A stretch of 39,734 nt of DNA from an uncultured Alcanivorax sp. (GCA_913055795.1 CAJXLA010000012.1:1-39734), one strand, 5' to 3'. Numbered from the stretch's first letter, positions 1-8,850 are shown. Notes: generated by a model not told the origin, from the letters alone. Translations and numbers: made by a program.

Positions 1-219
1 GGCCCGGCCTGAAGCGCCCATCTGCTGCACTTTGTCGCTGGGGAAGGGCATCACCCTGTGCGTCGCAACCAGGCACACCAGCTGCACGCTTCAGGCCGCG
101 CTGAGCACGCAAAGGGTCTTTCAACAGCCTGGTAGTTGGCGTGTCGCTCCCCGTCTGCTATCAATGGACCTGAAACGGAACTGCAACCAGAGCGCATCCG
201 CGTGTGCGTCGGGGGAGCC
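1..219. other. Leader region before the electron-transfer operon
   Basis: No convincing gene lies here. The stretch contains a perfect 12-bp inverted repeat (5-16 and 87-98, arms CGGCCTGAAGCG / CGCTTCAGGCCG) separated by 70 bp, which could fold the upstream RNA or belong to the end of a neighbouring unit outside the window. I see no confident sigma-70 promoter. The best candidate is a TTGGCG at 136 with a TATCAA at 161, but the 19-bp spacer makes it weak. A strong GGGGGAG ribosome site at 211-217 serves the ATG at 220. Confidence 0.4.
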
Positions 220-2604
220 ATGGAAAGCTACGACATCATTATCGTGGGAGCGGGCCCGGGTGGGCTTAGCGCGGCCGCCCATGCGGTGACAACCGGGCAG
301 TCCCATGTCCTGCTGGAAGCCAGTGACGGCATTGCCCATACGGTTCAGCGCTACCAGAAGGGCAAGCACGTCATGGCGGAGCCCTCGATCCTGCCGCTTC
401 GCAGCGATCTGCCCTTTGAGCCCGGCTCCCGCGAATCCATACTCGAGGCCTGGCATACCGGCGTCACGGCTCCCGGCACCCGGATCGTCTATAACGCCCG
501 CGTGTCGAGCATTACCGGTGAACGCGGTAATTTCACCGTCACCACCGCCGACGGCGGGATCTGGCAGGGTCGACACGTCATCCTGGCCATTGGCGTTCAG
601 GGCAATCTGCGCAAACTGGGCGTGCCGGGCGAGGATCTGCCTTTCGTCCAGTACCAGCTGGATGACCCGGACGAGTACGAGAATGAATCCATTGTGGTGG
701 TGGGCGCGGGCGACGCCGCCATCGAAAACGCGCTGGCGCTGGCCCGGCACAACCAGGTGTCCATCGTCAATCGTCGCGATGAATTCCTGCGCGCCAAACC
801 CGGCAACCTCAAGCAGATCCTCGCCGCCATTGATGCCGGCCAGATCACGGCCCTGTACGAGACCACGGTCAGTGAAGTGCGCGAGCAAGACGGGGATCCG
901 CCCGGCGAGATTCTGCTGAATACACCGGACGGTGAAACGCCGGTTCCGGTGCACCGTGTCATCGCCCGCCTGGGTGCCATTCCGCCCCGCCGTTTCGTGG
1001 AATCCTGCGGCATCCGGATTCCCTCGCAGTCGGTCAATGCCGTTCCGGAATTGTCTCACCAGTACGAATCCAGTGTTCCGGGCCTTTATGTTGTGGGCGC
1101 GCTGGCCGGCTATCCCTTGATCAAGCAGGCCATGAACCAGGGCTATGAGGTCATCGAGTACATCCAGGGCAACCCCATCAAACCCGTGGATCACGATCTC
1201 TTCGCGGACAAGTTCCGGGTTCTGCCCTGGTCGTCGGATGTGGACGCAACCCTGGACCATTTCCAGCAGGTCATTCCCTTTTTCCGGCCCATCAATACCC
1301 TGCGCTTTCGCGAGCTCATGCTGGAAAGCCGCGTACTGCGACCCGCCGAAGGTGAACAGATCTTCGCGCGCAATGATTACACCGACACCTTTTTCTCCAT
1401 TGCCCGGGGCTCGGTGGAGGTGGTGATCGATGAGGCCACGGATACGCGTACGGAACTGGGCGCGGGGGAATTCTTTGGCGAGATGAGTCTCATATCCGGG
1501 CGTCGGCGTAACGCCACCGTCTATGCCCGTGGCGACTGCATTCTCATCGAGACGCCACGGCGGGTCATGAACAATCTGATCAACACCGTGGACGAGGTCA
1601 AGGAACACATCGACCAGGTCTTCATCCTGCGTGCTATCCATTCCCAGTTCGCGCCCACCGCGAAGGTAGAGGACCTGTCCGAGCTGGTCACCTCGGCGGA
1701 GCTGCGCAGTTACAACACCGGCGATGTCGTCTTTGCCGAGGGCGATTCCGGCGACGAACTGCATCTGATCCGGCGCGGTTCGGTGACCGTGTCCCGCGAC
1801 ATCAACGACCGGGAGGTGGTGCTTTCCTATGTACCCGCCGGCAAGTATGTGGGCGAAATGGGGCTGCTGGGCAATACGCGCCGCAATGCCACGGTGCGTG
1901 CCGCCGTGCCCACGGAGACCGTGGTCATGAAAAGCGCGCCCTTTCTGGAACTGCTGGAACAGCAACCCGGGTTGCAACAACAGGTCCAGGAAAAGGTTCA
2001 GGAACGTCTCAATGCCAATGTGCGCATGGAGCAAGCATCCGAGGAAAGCGGCGAGCTGATGTCGTTTCTCATGCGCCAGGGCCTGGGCGAGGCCACGGAT
2101 GTACTGCTCATCGACGAGTCCCTGTGCATCCGCTGCAATCATTGCGAAGAGGCCTGCGCCAGCACCCATGGGGGCACATCCCGGCTCAACCGCGAGGCCG
2201 GCCCCACCTATGCGGAAATCCATGTGCCCACCTCCTGCCGGCATTGCGAGCATCCGCACTGCATGAAGGATTGCCCACCGGATGCGATTTCCCGCAATGC
2301 CAATGGCGAAGTGGTGATCCATGACAATTGCATTGGCTGCGGCAATTGCGAGGAGAACTGCCCCTATGGCGTGATTCAGATGGCCAAACCCGACGACCGC
2401 AAGCCTTCGCTGATCCGCGATCTTCTTTTCGGCCGCGATCCGGGCCATGACGACGATGCACCGGGTCAGGAAAAACAGGCGGTGAAATGTGACATGTGCG
2501 GTGACCTCGAAGGCGGCCCGGCCTGTGTGCGCGCCTGTCCCACGGGCGCGGCCATTCGCACCAGTCCGGAACATTTCGTCGACCTCATGCGGTCAAGAGA
2601 TTGA
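220..2604 (+). CDS. FAD/NAD(P) oxidoreductase - double cyclic-nucleotide-binding - 4x[4Fe-4S] fusion protein
   Basis: This 794-residue cytoplasmic protein is probably the electron entry or exit module of the downstream conduit. Residues 1-300 form a thioredoxin-reductase/YpdA-like two-dinucleotide fold, with FAD motif GAGPGG (10-15) and NAD(P) motif GAGDAA (162-167). The redox-active CXXC of true thioredoxin reductase is absent. Two cNMP-binding-type domains follow (about 365-465 and 480-595), each with a phosphate-cassette-like segment (FGEMSL...RRNATV and VGEMGL...RRNATV). The C-terminal part (about 628-785) has 16 cysteines in four ferredoxin motifs: CX2CX2CX3C, CX2CX4CX3C, CX2CX2CX3CP and CX2CX8CX3C. 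That is the four-cluster pattern of DmsB/NrfC-type subunits. The start at 220 follows GGGGGAG; an in-frame TTG at 136 is less likely. It is first gene of the operon, 4 bp before the b-type membrane protein. A role as cNMP-gated NAD(P)H:acceptor reductase, or the reverse, is inferred; the ligand is unknown. Confidence 0.88.
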   Translation: MESYDIIIVGAGPGGLSAAAHAVTTGQSHVLLEASDGIAHTVQRYQKGKHVMAEPSILPLRSDLPFEPGSRESILEAWHTGVTAPGTRIVYNARVSSITGERGNFTVTTADGGIWQGRHVILAIGVQGNLRKLGVPGEDLPFVQYQLDDPDEYENESIVVVGAGDAAIENALALARHNQVSIVNRRDEFLRAKPGNLKQILAAIDAGQITALYETTVSEVREQDGDPPGEILLNTPDGETPVPVHRVIARLGAIPPRRFVESCGIRIPSQSVNAVPELSHQYESSVPGLYVVGALAGYPLIKQAMNQGYEVIEYIQGNPIKPVDHDLFADKFRVLPWSSDVDATLDHFQQVIPFFRPINTLRFRELMLESRVLRPAEGEQIFARNDYTDTFFSIARGSVEVVIDEATDTRTELGAGEFFGEMSLISGRRRNATVYARGDCILIETPRRVMNNLINTVDEVKEHIDQVFILRAIHSQFAPTAKVEDLSELVTSAELRSYNTGDVVFAEGDSGDELHLIRRGSVTVSRDINDREVVLSYVPAGKYVGEMGLLGNTRRNATVRAAVPTETVVMKSAPFLELLEQQPGLQQQVQEKVQERLNANVRMEQASEESGELMSFLMRQGLGEATDVLLIDESLCIRCNHCEEACASTHGGTSRLNREAGPTYAEIHVPTSCRHCEHPHCMKDCPPDAISRNANGEVVIHDNCIGCGNCEENCPYGVIQMAKPDDRKPSLIRDLLFGRDPGHDDDAPGQEKQAVKCDMCGDLEGGPACVRACPTGAAIRTSPEHFVDLMRSRD

Positions 2605-2608
2605 CGCC

Positions 2609-3499
2609 GTGTACGAATCCTTCCTCAAGTACCGCAACTTCCTCTATCTCTATGTCGCCCTGACGCTGGTGGCGGTCAGCCTGCTCGCCTACTGGTTGCA
2701 CGACCCCTTGCACCAGCCCAATGGCGGCACCTGGCTGGGCTATACGCTGGGTACCCTGGGTGCTGTGCTCGTGCTCTGGCTCACCGCACTCGGGATTCGC
2801 AAACGCGCGTACAACTCGAACCTGGGCACGGTGCGAGGCTGGGTGTCGGCGCACGTCTATCTGGGCCTGGCGCTGGTGGTGGTTGCCACTCTGCATACTG
2901 GCTTCCAGCTGGGCTGGAACCTGCACACGCTCGCCTGGGTCCTGATGCTGATTGTGGTGATTTCGGGTGTCTATGGCGTCTGGGCCTACAACCGCTACCC
3001 GGTTCCCATTACCCGCAACCGCGCCAACCTCAACCGGGATCTCATGCTCGCGGAAATTTCCGAGATCGACCAGAAAGCCGATCAGGCGGCCGAGGCCCTG
3101 GGCTCGCCGGTGGAGCGCATGGTGATATCCGCCCACCGGCGTTTCACCGTGGGGGGTGGGCTGATCAGCCTGCTTACGGGGCGGGATCACTCCTGCATGG
3201 AGGAACCCCGGGAACGCAAGAAGGACTGGAAATGGAAGGTGGTGGCGAATGCGGATCAGCAGCGTTTGCTGGAGCTGCTCAACCGGGAACTGGCCGGCAC
3301 GCGCGAACAGCAGGACTATGCCCGCTTGCAGGGGCTGATTGATCTGGTTTCGCAAAAACGCGCCCTGGCCCACCGATTGCGCGAGGATATTCGCATGCAG
3401 AGCCTGATGCGGATCTGGCTGTACCTGCATGTCCCTCTGACCTTCATGTTGCTGGCCGCCCTGACGGCCCACATCGTCAGCGTTTTCATCTACTGGTAG
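2609..3499 (+). CDS. Membrane di-heme b-type cytochrome candidate
   Basis: This 296-residue protein has five predicted transmembrane helices (about 10-30, 43-63, 79-99, 106-127 and 272-294). The third and fifth each carry a histidine pair spaced exactly as H-X13-H (H82/H96 and H274/H288). Such paired His ligands are the signature of two stacked b hemes in cytochrome b and ferric-reductase-type membrane proteins. A soluble loop of about 140 residues (130-270), rich in charge, separates helices 4 and 5 and is the likely docking site. The GTG start at 2609 lies 4 bp after the flavoprotein stop. Longer in-frame starts would run far into that gene and give no plausible sequence. I infer that it carries electrons across the inner membrane between the Fe-S module and the periplasmic decaheme protein. 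I cannot name its family with confidence. Confidence 0.78.
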   Translation: MYESFLKYRNFLYLYVALTLVAVSLLAYWLHDPLHQPNGGTWLGYTLGTLGAVLVLWLTALGIRKRAYNSNLGTVRGWVSAHVYLGLALVVVATLHTGFQLGWNLHTLAWVLMLIVVISGVYGVWAYNRYPVPITRNRANLNRDLMLAEISEIDQKADQAAEALGSPVERMVISAHRRFTVGGGLISLLTGRDHSCMEEPRERKKDWKWKVVANADQQRLLELLNRELAGTREQQDYARLQGLIDLVSQKRALAHRLREDIRMQSLMRIWLYLHVPLTFMLLAALTAHIVSVFIYW

Positions 3500-3506
3500 G
3501 GCCGCC

Positions 3507-5177
3507 ATGAAGATCTTGATTCGCAAACTGATCGATGTCGCCGGTGATACCCGGGCCCACCAGGACTTCGAGATCAGCACCAGCCGGCTCACCCTGGGCC
3601 GGGGCACGGATCAGGATGTGTTGCTGCCCGGTGAACGCGTGGGCTACCAACACGCGGACATCCGCTTGCGGCGCGGCATGCCGGAAATCCGCGCGCATGC
3701 AACCACCGGCGTCACCGTCAACGGACAAAATACCCGTTCAGCACCACTGTCGGTCGACGATGAAATCGGTATTGGCGGCTACCGACTGGTGGTCATTGCG
3801 CCTCCGGAACCCCATCAGGACCTCGCCCTTACGGTGGAAAAGCACAGCGAGACCGCCGGCGAGGTCATGCGCGAATCGCAGTTCACAACGGGGCCGGAAG
3901 GCCTGCCCTGGCTGCGGCAACGGCGCTGGGCCTGGCTGGGTTTTCTGGCTGTGCTCATGCTGGGTCTGGTGCTGCCGGGCATGGTGGCGTGGGAAGACGC
4001 GGATCGCTCGGCGCTGCGGAACACGCCCCTGCCCGACGACCGCTTCTGGAATTCGGGCGCCACCAGCCGCGCCCATGAGTTCATCGGCCAGGCGTGCGAA
4101 AACTGTCACAAGGTGCCTTTTCAGCGCGTGCCCAACAGCGCCTGCGCGGACTGTCATGAGGACATGGGCCGGCATGTCAGCTCGGTGACGGAACAACCCG
4201 ATGTCACGGGCCGACGCTGTGCCGACTGTCACCGTGAACACAACGGACACCAGGGCGTTATTCTGGACGACCAGCAGTTCTGCACCGACTGTCACAGCCG
4301 TATCCGCGAGGTCGCCCCGGATACCCATCTGAAAACGGTGCGCGATTTCGGGGATCAGCATCCGGACTTTCGCGTGCGCCTGGCGGAACCGCGCACCACC
4401 GAGCAAGGAACACATTGGCACCGGACCAAGCGCCGGGAACTGAATGCATCCGTCACGGAAACGAGCGGGCTGGTCTTCGACCACAAGGTGCATCTCGCCG
4501 ACGACGGCGTGGAAAACGAAACCGGCGCCAAGGAAGTCATGGCCTGCGGCGACTGTCACCAGCCGGATGCCGGCGGGCGCGGCATGAAACCCATCAACAT
4601 GGAAAGACACTGCAGCCGCTGTCATGCCTTGTCCATCGAGGATGACGATCCCGACCGGACCGTGCCCCACGCGGCACCAGCCCGGGTGGTCGAAAGCCTG
4701 CGCGAGTATTTCAGCAAGCGTTTTATCGAGGACCGACCGACTCGCTTCAGCGTGGATCTGAACCGCCCGGGCGCGCCACCCGCCGTGGATGTTCTGCAGC
4801 GGGAAGGACTGGACTGGGTGGATCGCCGCACCGGCGAAACCGCCGCTGAGATCTTCGAACGCCGGGTATGCGACACTTGCCACAAGGTGCAAAGGACAAA
4901 GCAAGACAAGAACGGGTGGTCCATTGCCCCGGTTAATGTCGATTACAACTACTGGCGGCACAGCACCCGCTTCAGCCACGAGAAGCACGACAATACGGAA
5001 TGCGGCGAGTGCCATGACGCGGCCCGTTCGGAAAAGGCCGCCGAGGTGCTGCTTCCGGATATTCAGGTCTGCCGGCAGTGCCATACCGGGGCGAAGGGCA
5101 AACAGGGACTGCGCTCGAACTGTGTCACCTGTCACCGCTTCCATTATTCCAAACACGGCAAACTGGAGCTGCCATGA
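3507..5177 (+). CDS. FHA domain - transmembrane helix - decaheme cytochrome c
   Basis: This 556-residue protein has an N-terminal forkhead-associated-like domain (about 5-97; GR at 31-32, H49, VNG at 71-73). One hydrophobic helix (about 141-162) follows, then a region with ten CXXCH heme sites (first at 197, last at 539). The topology implied is FHA in the cytoplasm and hemes in the periplasm. FHA domains normally read phosphothreonine. Here the usual Ser-Arg before the conserved His is replaced by Gly-Tyr (GYQHA), so phosphopeptide binding may be altered. The protein has no cleavable signal peptide, which fits a signal-anchor membrane protein. ATG 3507 is 7 bp after the b-type protein, and the stop overlaps the next start (ATGA at 5174). 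It is inferred to take electrons from the di-heme b protein and pass them into the periplasm, making it a functional counterpart of CymA/NapC or MtrA-type carriers without being their obvious homolog. Confidence 0.88.
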   Translation: MKILIRKLIDVAGDTRAHQDFEISTSRLTLGRGTDQDVLLPGERVGYQHADIRLRRGMPEIRAHATTGVTVNGQNTRSAPLSVDDEIGIGGYRLVVIAPPEPHQDLALTVEKHSETAGEVMRESQFTTGPEGLPWLRQRRWAWLGFLAVLMLGLVLPGMVAWEDADRSALRNTPLPDDRFWNSGATSRAHEFIGQACENCHKVPFQRVPNSACADCHEDMGRHVSSVTEQPDVTGRRCADCHREHNGHQGVILDDQQFCTDCHSRIREVAPDTHLKTVRDFGDQHPDFRVRLAEPRTTEQGTHWHRTKRRELNASVTETSGLVFDHKVHLADDGVENETGAKEVMACGDCHQPDAGGRGMKPINMERHCSRCHALSIEDDDPDRTVPHAAPARVVESLREYFSKRFIEDRPTRFSVDLNRPGAPPAVDVLQREGLDWVDRRTGETAAEIFERRVCDTCHKVQRTKQDKNGWSIAPVNVDYNYWRHSTRFSHEKHDNTECGECHDAARSEKAAEVLLPDIQVCRQCHTGAKGKQGLRSNCVTCHRFHYSKHGKLELP

Positions 5178-7093
5178 GAATATATGGATGTCTTCTGCTG
5201 GTTTTACCCTTCCTGGTAACCGGCTGTGGTGGAGGGGGATTGGACGACGGCGGCTGTGACGGCGGTTGCGTGGACAACAACGACTTTCTCTCCGCCGGTG
5301 ACGTGCAAAACGTCATGGCCCGTTCGGTCCGGGAAGCAGATGCACGCGGGGCCAACGCCACGGTGGCCGTGGTGGACCGGGTAGGCAATGTGCTGGGCGT
5401 CTATCGGATGCCGTCGGCGGACACCAGCGTTACGATCACCTCGCCCTACCCGGTGGATGGCGGTCTGGAGGACCTGGCATTCATCCCCGCCAGCCTGGCG
5501 GCCATCAGCAAGGCCGTGACCGGCGCCTATCTGTCCAGCGAAGGCAATGCCTTCAGCACCCGCACCGCAGCCCAGATCGTGCAGGAACACTTCAATCCGG
5601 GTGAAGTGGGTCAGCCATCGGGCCCGCTGTTCGGCGTGCAGTTTTCTCAACTGGCCTGTTCCGATCTCACCCTGAGCAATTCGGACGCTCAGCGTGGCCC
5701 CAAGCGCAGCCCACTGGGGCTGGCCGCCGATTCGGGCGGCTTCCCGCTGTACCAGGACGGCACCGTAGTGGGCGGTGTGGGCGTTATCGCTGACGGCCAG
5801 TACAGCTTTGATGCCGATCTCTCGGACGACGACTTCTCGCTGGACGAGGTCATCGCCCGCGCCGGCGCGCAAGCCTTTCCATCGCCGGACAACCGGCAGG
5901 GCGAGCGCATCACGCTGGAAGGCAAGGTCTTTCGTTATGCGGAAATGGAGCCCGGCGATACCCGGACATCCGGAAACCCGCCCGCACTGGGTTCGCTGCC
6001 CGGCAGTACGGTTGCGGTCAATGGTTATTTCAACGGCACCATTCAGGCTGGCACCGTCCTGGGTCAACCCGCCTCGGGCATCCGCGCCGACAACACCTTC
6101 TTCCCGGACCGGGATGCCTTCGTGCTGGTGGACGGGACCAACACCAACCGCTTTCCCCCCACCCCATCCCCTACCGGCGATCTGACACAAAACGAGGTGC
6201 AAATCCTGCTGGACCAGGCCCTGGCCGTGGCGGAACGCAGCCGGGCCCAGATCCGCCGGCCGCTGGGCACCAGCGCTCGTGTCACCATCTCGGTGGTGGA
6301 TTCCAACGGCGTGCCGCTGGGCGTGGTACGCGGCGAGGACGCGCCCGTGTTCGGCACGGATGTGTCGCTGCAGAAGGCGCGCACCGCTGCCTTTTTCTCC
6401 AGCACCCGGGCAGCGGCGGATCTGCAGTCGGGCCTGACGGCGAATTATCTGCAATCCACGCTGTCCGGCGGTGCCCCTGTGGTGGATCGCACCATTCAGA
6501 TCGGCGACTATGTTAGCGCTCTGCGCAACTTCCTGGGGGATAACACCGCCCTCGCCAATGGCGTCGCCTTTTCCGACCGTGCCGGCGGCAACCTGTCCCG
6601 GCCCTTTTTCCCGGACGGCATCACCTCGGCGCCCCATGGCCCCCTGTCCAAACCACAAGGCGAATGGAGTCCGTTCTCCACCGGCCTTCAACTGGATCTG
6701 GTCTACGATAATCTGGTCGGGCACGTAGCCTTTGTCGCCGGCATCGGGCCTTCGCCGGGGACGGGGTGCAGCAATATCAGCCGCGCCACGGGCGCCGGCC
6801 CGGTGGATCCGCTGGCCAATGGCACCCAGATCTTTCCCGGCTCCGTGCCCATCTACAAGGGCAACACCCTGGTGGGCGGGATCGGCGTTTCCGGCGACGG
6901 CGTGGATCAGGATGATCTGGTCGCTTTCCTGGGCGTGCATCGTGCCGGCCAAAGGCTGGGCACGATCAACAATGCTCCCGACAGCATGCGCGCGGACCGC
7001 ATTGTCGTGGACGGCACGCGCCTGCGTTATGTGCAGTGTCCTTTCAAACCCTTCAACGACTCCGACGCCCAGAACGTCTGTCAGGGGAAATAA
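5174..7093 (+). CDS. Lipoprotein with two HbpS/GlcG-like heme-binding domains
   Basis: The 639-residue product begins with a short hydrophobic signal and a lipobox VTGC, so Cys18 should be lipidated. A glycine-rich linker follows, and the residue after Cys is Gly rather than Asp, consistent with outer-membrane sorting. Two regions (about 38-255 and 340-630) each begin with the helix-plus-strand pattern of the HbpS/GlcG (DUF336) family. The core motifs are VAVVDRVGNVLG and ISVVDSNGVPLG. Members of that family bind heme or act as sensors or degraders in Streptomyces HbpS, though many are uncharacterised. There is no CXXCH. The start was chosen at 5174 because it overlaps the upstream stop as ATGA, has GGAG just before it and gives a clean lipoprotein signal. 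A tandem version in a cytochrome operon suggests heme handling, or an accessory subunit of the outer-membrane complex; both are inferences. Confidence 0.8.
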   Translation: MRIYGCLLLVLPFLVTGCGGGGLDDGGCDGGCVDNNDFLSAGDVQNVMARSVREADARGANATVAVVDRVGNVLGVYRMPSADTSVTITSPYPVDGGLEDLAFIPASLAAISKAVTGAYLSSEGNAFSTRTAAQIVQEHFNPGEVGQPSGPLFGVQFSQLACSDLTLSNSDAQRGPKRSPLGLAADSGGFPLYQDGTVVGGVGVIADGQYSFDADLSDDDFSLDEVIARAGAQAFPSPDNRQGERITLEGKVFRYAEMEPGDTRTSGNPPALGSLPGSTVAVNGYFNGTIQAGTVLGQPASGIRADNTFFPDRDAFVLVDGTNTNRFPPTPSPTGDLTQNEVQILLDQALAVAERSRAQIRRPLGTSARVTISVVDSNGVPLGVVRGEDAPVFGTDVSLQKARTAAFFSSTRAAADLQSGLTANYLQSTLSGGAPVVDRTIQIGDYVSALRNFLGDNTALANGVAFSDRAGGNLSRPFFPDGITSAPHGPLSKPQGEWSPFSTGLQLDLVYDNLVGHVAFVAGIGPSPGTGCSNISRATGAGPVDPLANGTQIFPGSVPIYKGNTLVGGIGVSGDGVDQDDLVAFLGVHRAGQRLGTINNAPDSMRADRIVVDGTRLRYVQCPFKPFNDSDAQNVCQGK

Positions 7094-7095
7094 CC

Positions 7096-8850
7096 ATGCG
7101 TCGCGCTGTCCTTGGTATTGTCCTTCTTCTGCCCTTGCTGGCCCCGGCGGCAGAGACGCGAAAGGGAAACAACCCCTGCGAGCCGCCCATTGAACAGCGC
7201 AAGAGTCTGCGTTTGCCCGGCAAGGAGACACGCGAGCTGGACACCCCCTGTGATCCGCAGCGACTCGCGCCGCCCAGGATGAAACCTCAGAAACTGCCGG
7301 CGGTGCCGGATCGCTGGCGCATTGTCGACAGCCTCCCCGGCTACAGCAACAACATTCTCGATCCCTATCACCGCAATGTTCTCAAGGCGGACAAGCCCGT
7401 CATGGGTGATGATTGGTTCTTCCTGTTCACCGGTATTTCCGACACCGTCTATGAACCGCGCCGGCTGCCCACGCCGGTGGGTATTCAAACCACCGGGGAC
7501 GCGGACCAGATCGACATCTTCGGCCAGGGCGAGCAGACCACCTTCAATCAGAACCTGATCACGGAATTCGCCCTGATCAAGGGCGACACCGTGTTCCGGC
7601 CGCCGGACTGGGAATTCCGTTTGACGCCGGTGTTCAATTTCAATCAGACCGAAACCGAGGAACTGCGTGTCCTGCGCATCGATCCCCGCGCAGGCAAGAT
7701 CCGTACGGACGACCATGCGGGCCTGCAAGCCGCCTTCGCCGATTATCACATCCGCAATGTCTCGCCGCGCTATGACTTCGACAGCGTGCGCGTGGGTATC
7801 CAGCCGTTCAACGCGGACTTTCGCGGTTTTCTCTTTCAGGACAATCAACCGGGCGTGCGGTTTTTCGGCACCCGGGACAACAATATCTTCCAGTACAACC
7901 TGGCCTGGTTCCGGCGGCTGGAAAAGGACACCAACAGCGGCCTCAATGACGTGGGCGAGCCCTTGCGCGACGATGATGTCTTCGTGGCCAATCTCTACTG
8001 GCAGGACATGCCCGTGCTGGGTTTTTTCACCCAGGCCACGGTGGTGCACAACCGCAACCGGGAAGACGACTTCTTTTTCGACAACAACGGCTTTGTCGCC
8101 CGGCCGGCGTCGCTGGGCTTCGAGAAACCGCGCGAATACGACGTTACCTATCTGGGGCTGAACGGCGACGGCCATTTCGGCCGCATGAACCTCACCGCCG
8201 CCGCCTATTTCGCCACCGGCGAGGCCACGAAAGGCGTTTTTGTGGACCAGCCCACCGATATCCGCTCCTGGTTCGCCGCCGCCGAAGCGGGCTGGGATCA
8301 GGACTGGATCCGCTATCGCGGCAGCCTGGTGCTGCAATCCGGTGATCCGGATCCCTATGACGACCTCGAGGAAGGCTTCGATGCGATCTTCGAAAACCCC
8401 ATTATTGCCGGCGCCGATACCAGCTTCTGGATCCGCCAGGCGGTGCCGCTCATCGGCGGCGGGGGCGTGACCCTGTCCACGCGCAATGGAATGCTCGCCA
8501 ATCTTCGTCCCAACAAGGAACACGGTCAGTCCAATTTCACCAATCCGGGTCTGGTGCTGGCGGGGCTGGGCACGGATCTGGATCTCACGCCCACCACCCG
8601 GCTGTCGTTCAACTTCAATCATCTATCCTTCATGAACACAGCCGTCCTGGAAGCCGCGCGTCAGCAGGCCGACCTGGACCCGGATATTGGCTGGGATGTC
8701 TCTTCAGCGCTTATTTACCGGCCCCTGGCGATTCAGAACATTGTCTTTCGACTGTCCGGGGCGGCGCTGCTACCGGGCGATGGCTACAAACAGCTGTACA
8801 AGGACGAGACCGGCTATTCGGTGCTGGCCAACCTGACCCTGACCTTCTGA
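7096..8850 (+). CDS. Outer-membrane beta-barrel (porin-like) of the conduit
   Basis: This is a 584-residue exported protein. Residues 1-20 are a signal peptide (hydrophobic LLLPLLAP core, then AAE). The mature N-terminus has two cysteines about 30 residues apart. The rest alternates polar and hydrophobic residues, is rich in aromatic and Asn/Asp turns, and ends in NLTLTF, the C-terminal phenylalanine signature recognised by the Bam machinery. That pattern fits a barrel of many strands. It does not show the N-terminal CXXC of MtrB. ATG 7096 is 2 bp after the lipoprotein stop with an AGGGG ribosome site. Lying between a lipoprotein and two multiheme cytochromes, it is most simply the pore through which a cytochrome is threaded, as in porin-cytochrome complexes. 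That role is inferred from context. Confidence 0.75.
   Translation: MRRAVLGIVLLLPLLAPAAETRKGNNPCEPPIEQRKSLRLPGKETRELDTPCDPQRLAPPRMKPQKLPAVPDRWRIVDSLPGYSNNILDPYHRNVLKADKPVMGDDWFFLFTGISDTVYEPRRLPTPVGIQTTGDADQIDIFGQGEQTTFNQNLITEFALIKGDTVFRPPDWEFRLTPVFNFNQTETEELRVLRIDPRAGKIRTDDHAGLQAAFADYHIRNVSPRYDFDSVRVGIQPFNADFRGFLFQDNQPGVRFFGTRDNNIFQYNLAWFRRLEKDTNSGLNDVGEPLRDDDVFVANLYWQDMPVLGFFTQATVVHNRNREDDFFFDNNGFVARPASLGFEKPREYDVTYLGLNGDGHFGRMNLTAAAYFATGEATKGVFVDQPTDIRSWFAAAEAGWDQDWIRYRGSLVLQSGDPDPYDDLEEGFDAIFENPIIAGADTSFWIRQAVPLIGGGGVTLSTRNGMLANLRPNKEHGQSNFTNPGLVLAGLGTDLDLTPTTRLSFNFNHLSFMNTAVLEAARQQADLDPDIGWDVSSALIYRPLAIQNIVFRLSGAALLPGDGYKQLYKDETGYSVLANLTLTF

Noticed and set aside
121-2574. Long open frame on the minus strand opposite the flavoprotein gene (817 codons)
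   Set aside because: It mirrors the real gene in GC-rich DNA. The translation is low-complexity with no motifs, while the plus-strand frame has FAD, CNB and ferredoxin motifs.
220-2604. Naming the first gene thioredoxin reductase (trxB)
   Set aside because: The fold is related, but the redox CXXC is missing and three extra domains are present.
5204-7231. Long minus-strand open frame opposite the HbpS-type lipoprotein gene
   Set aside because: Shadow frame; the plus strand has a lipobox, a ribosome site and two recognisable domains.
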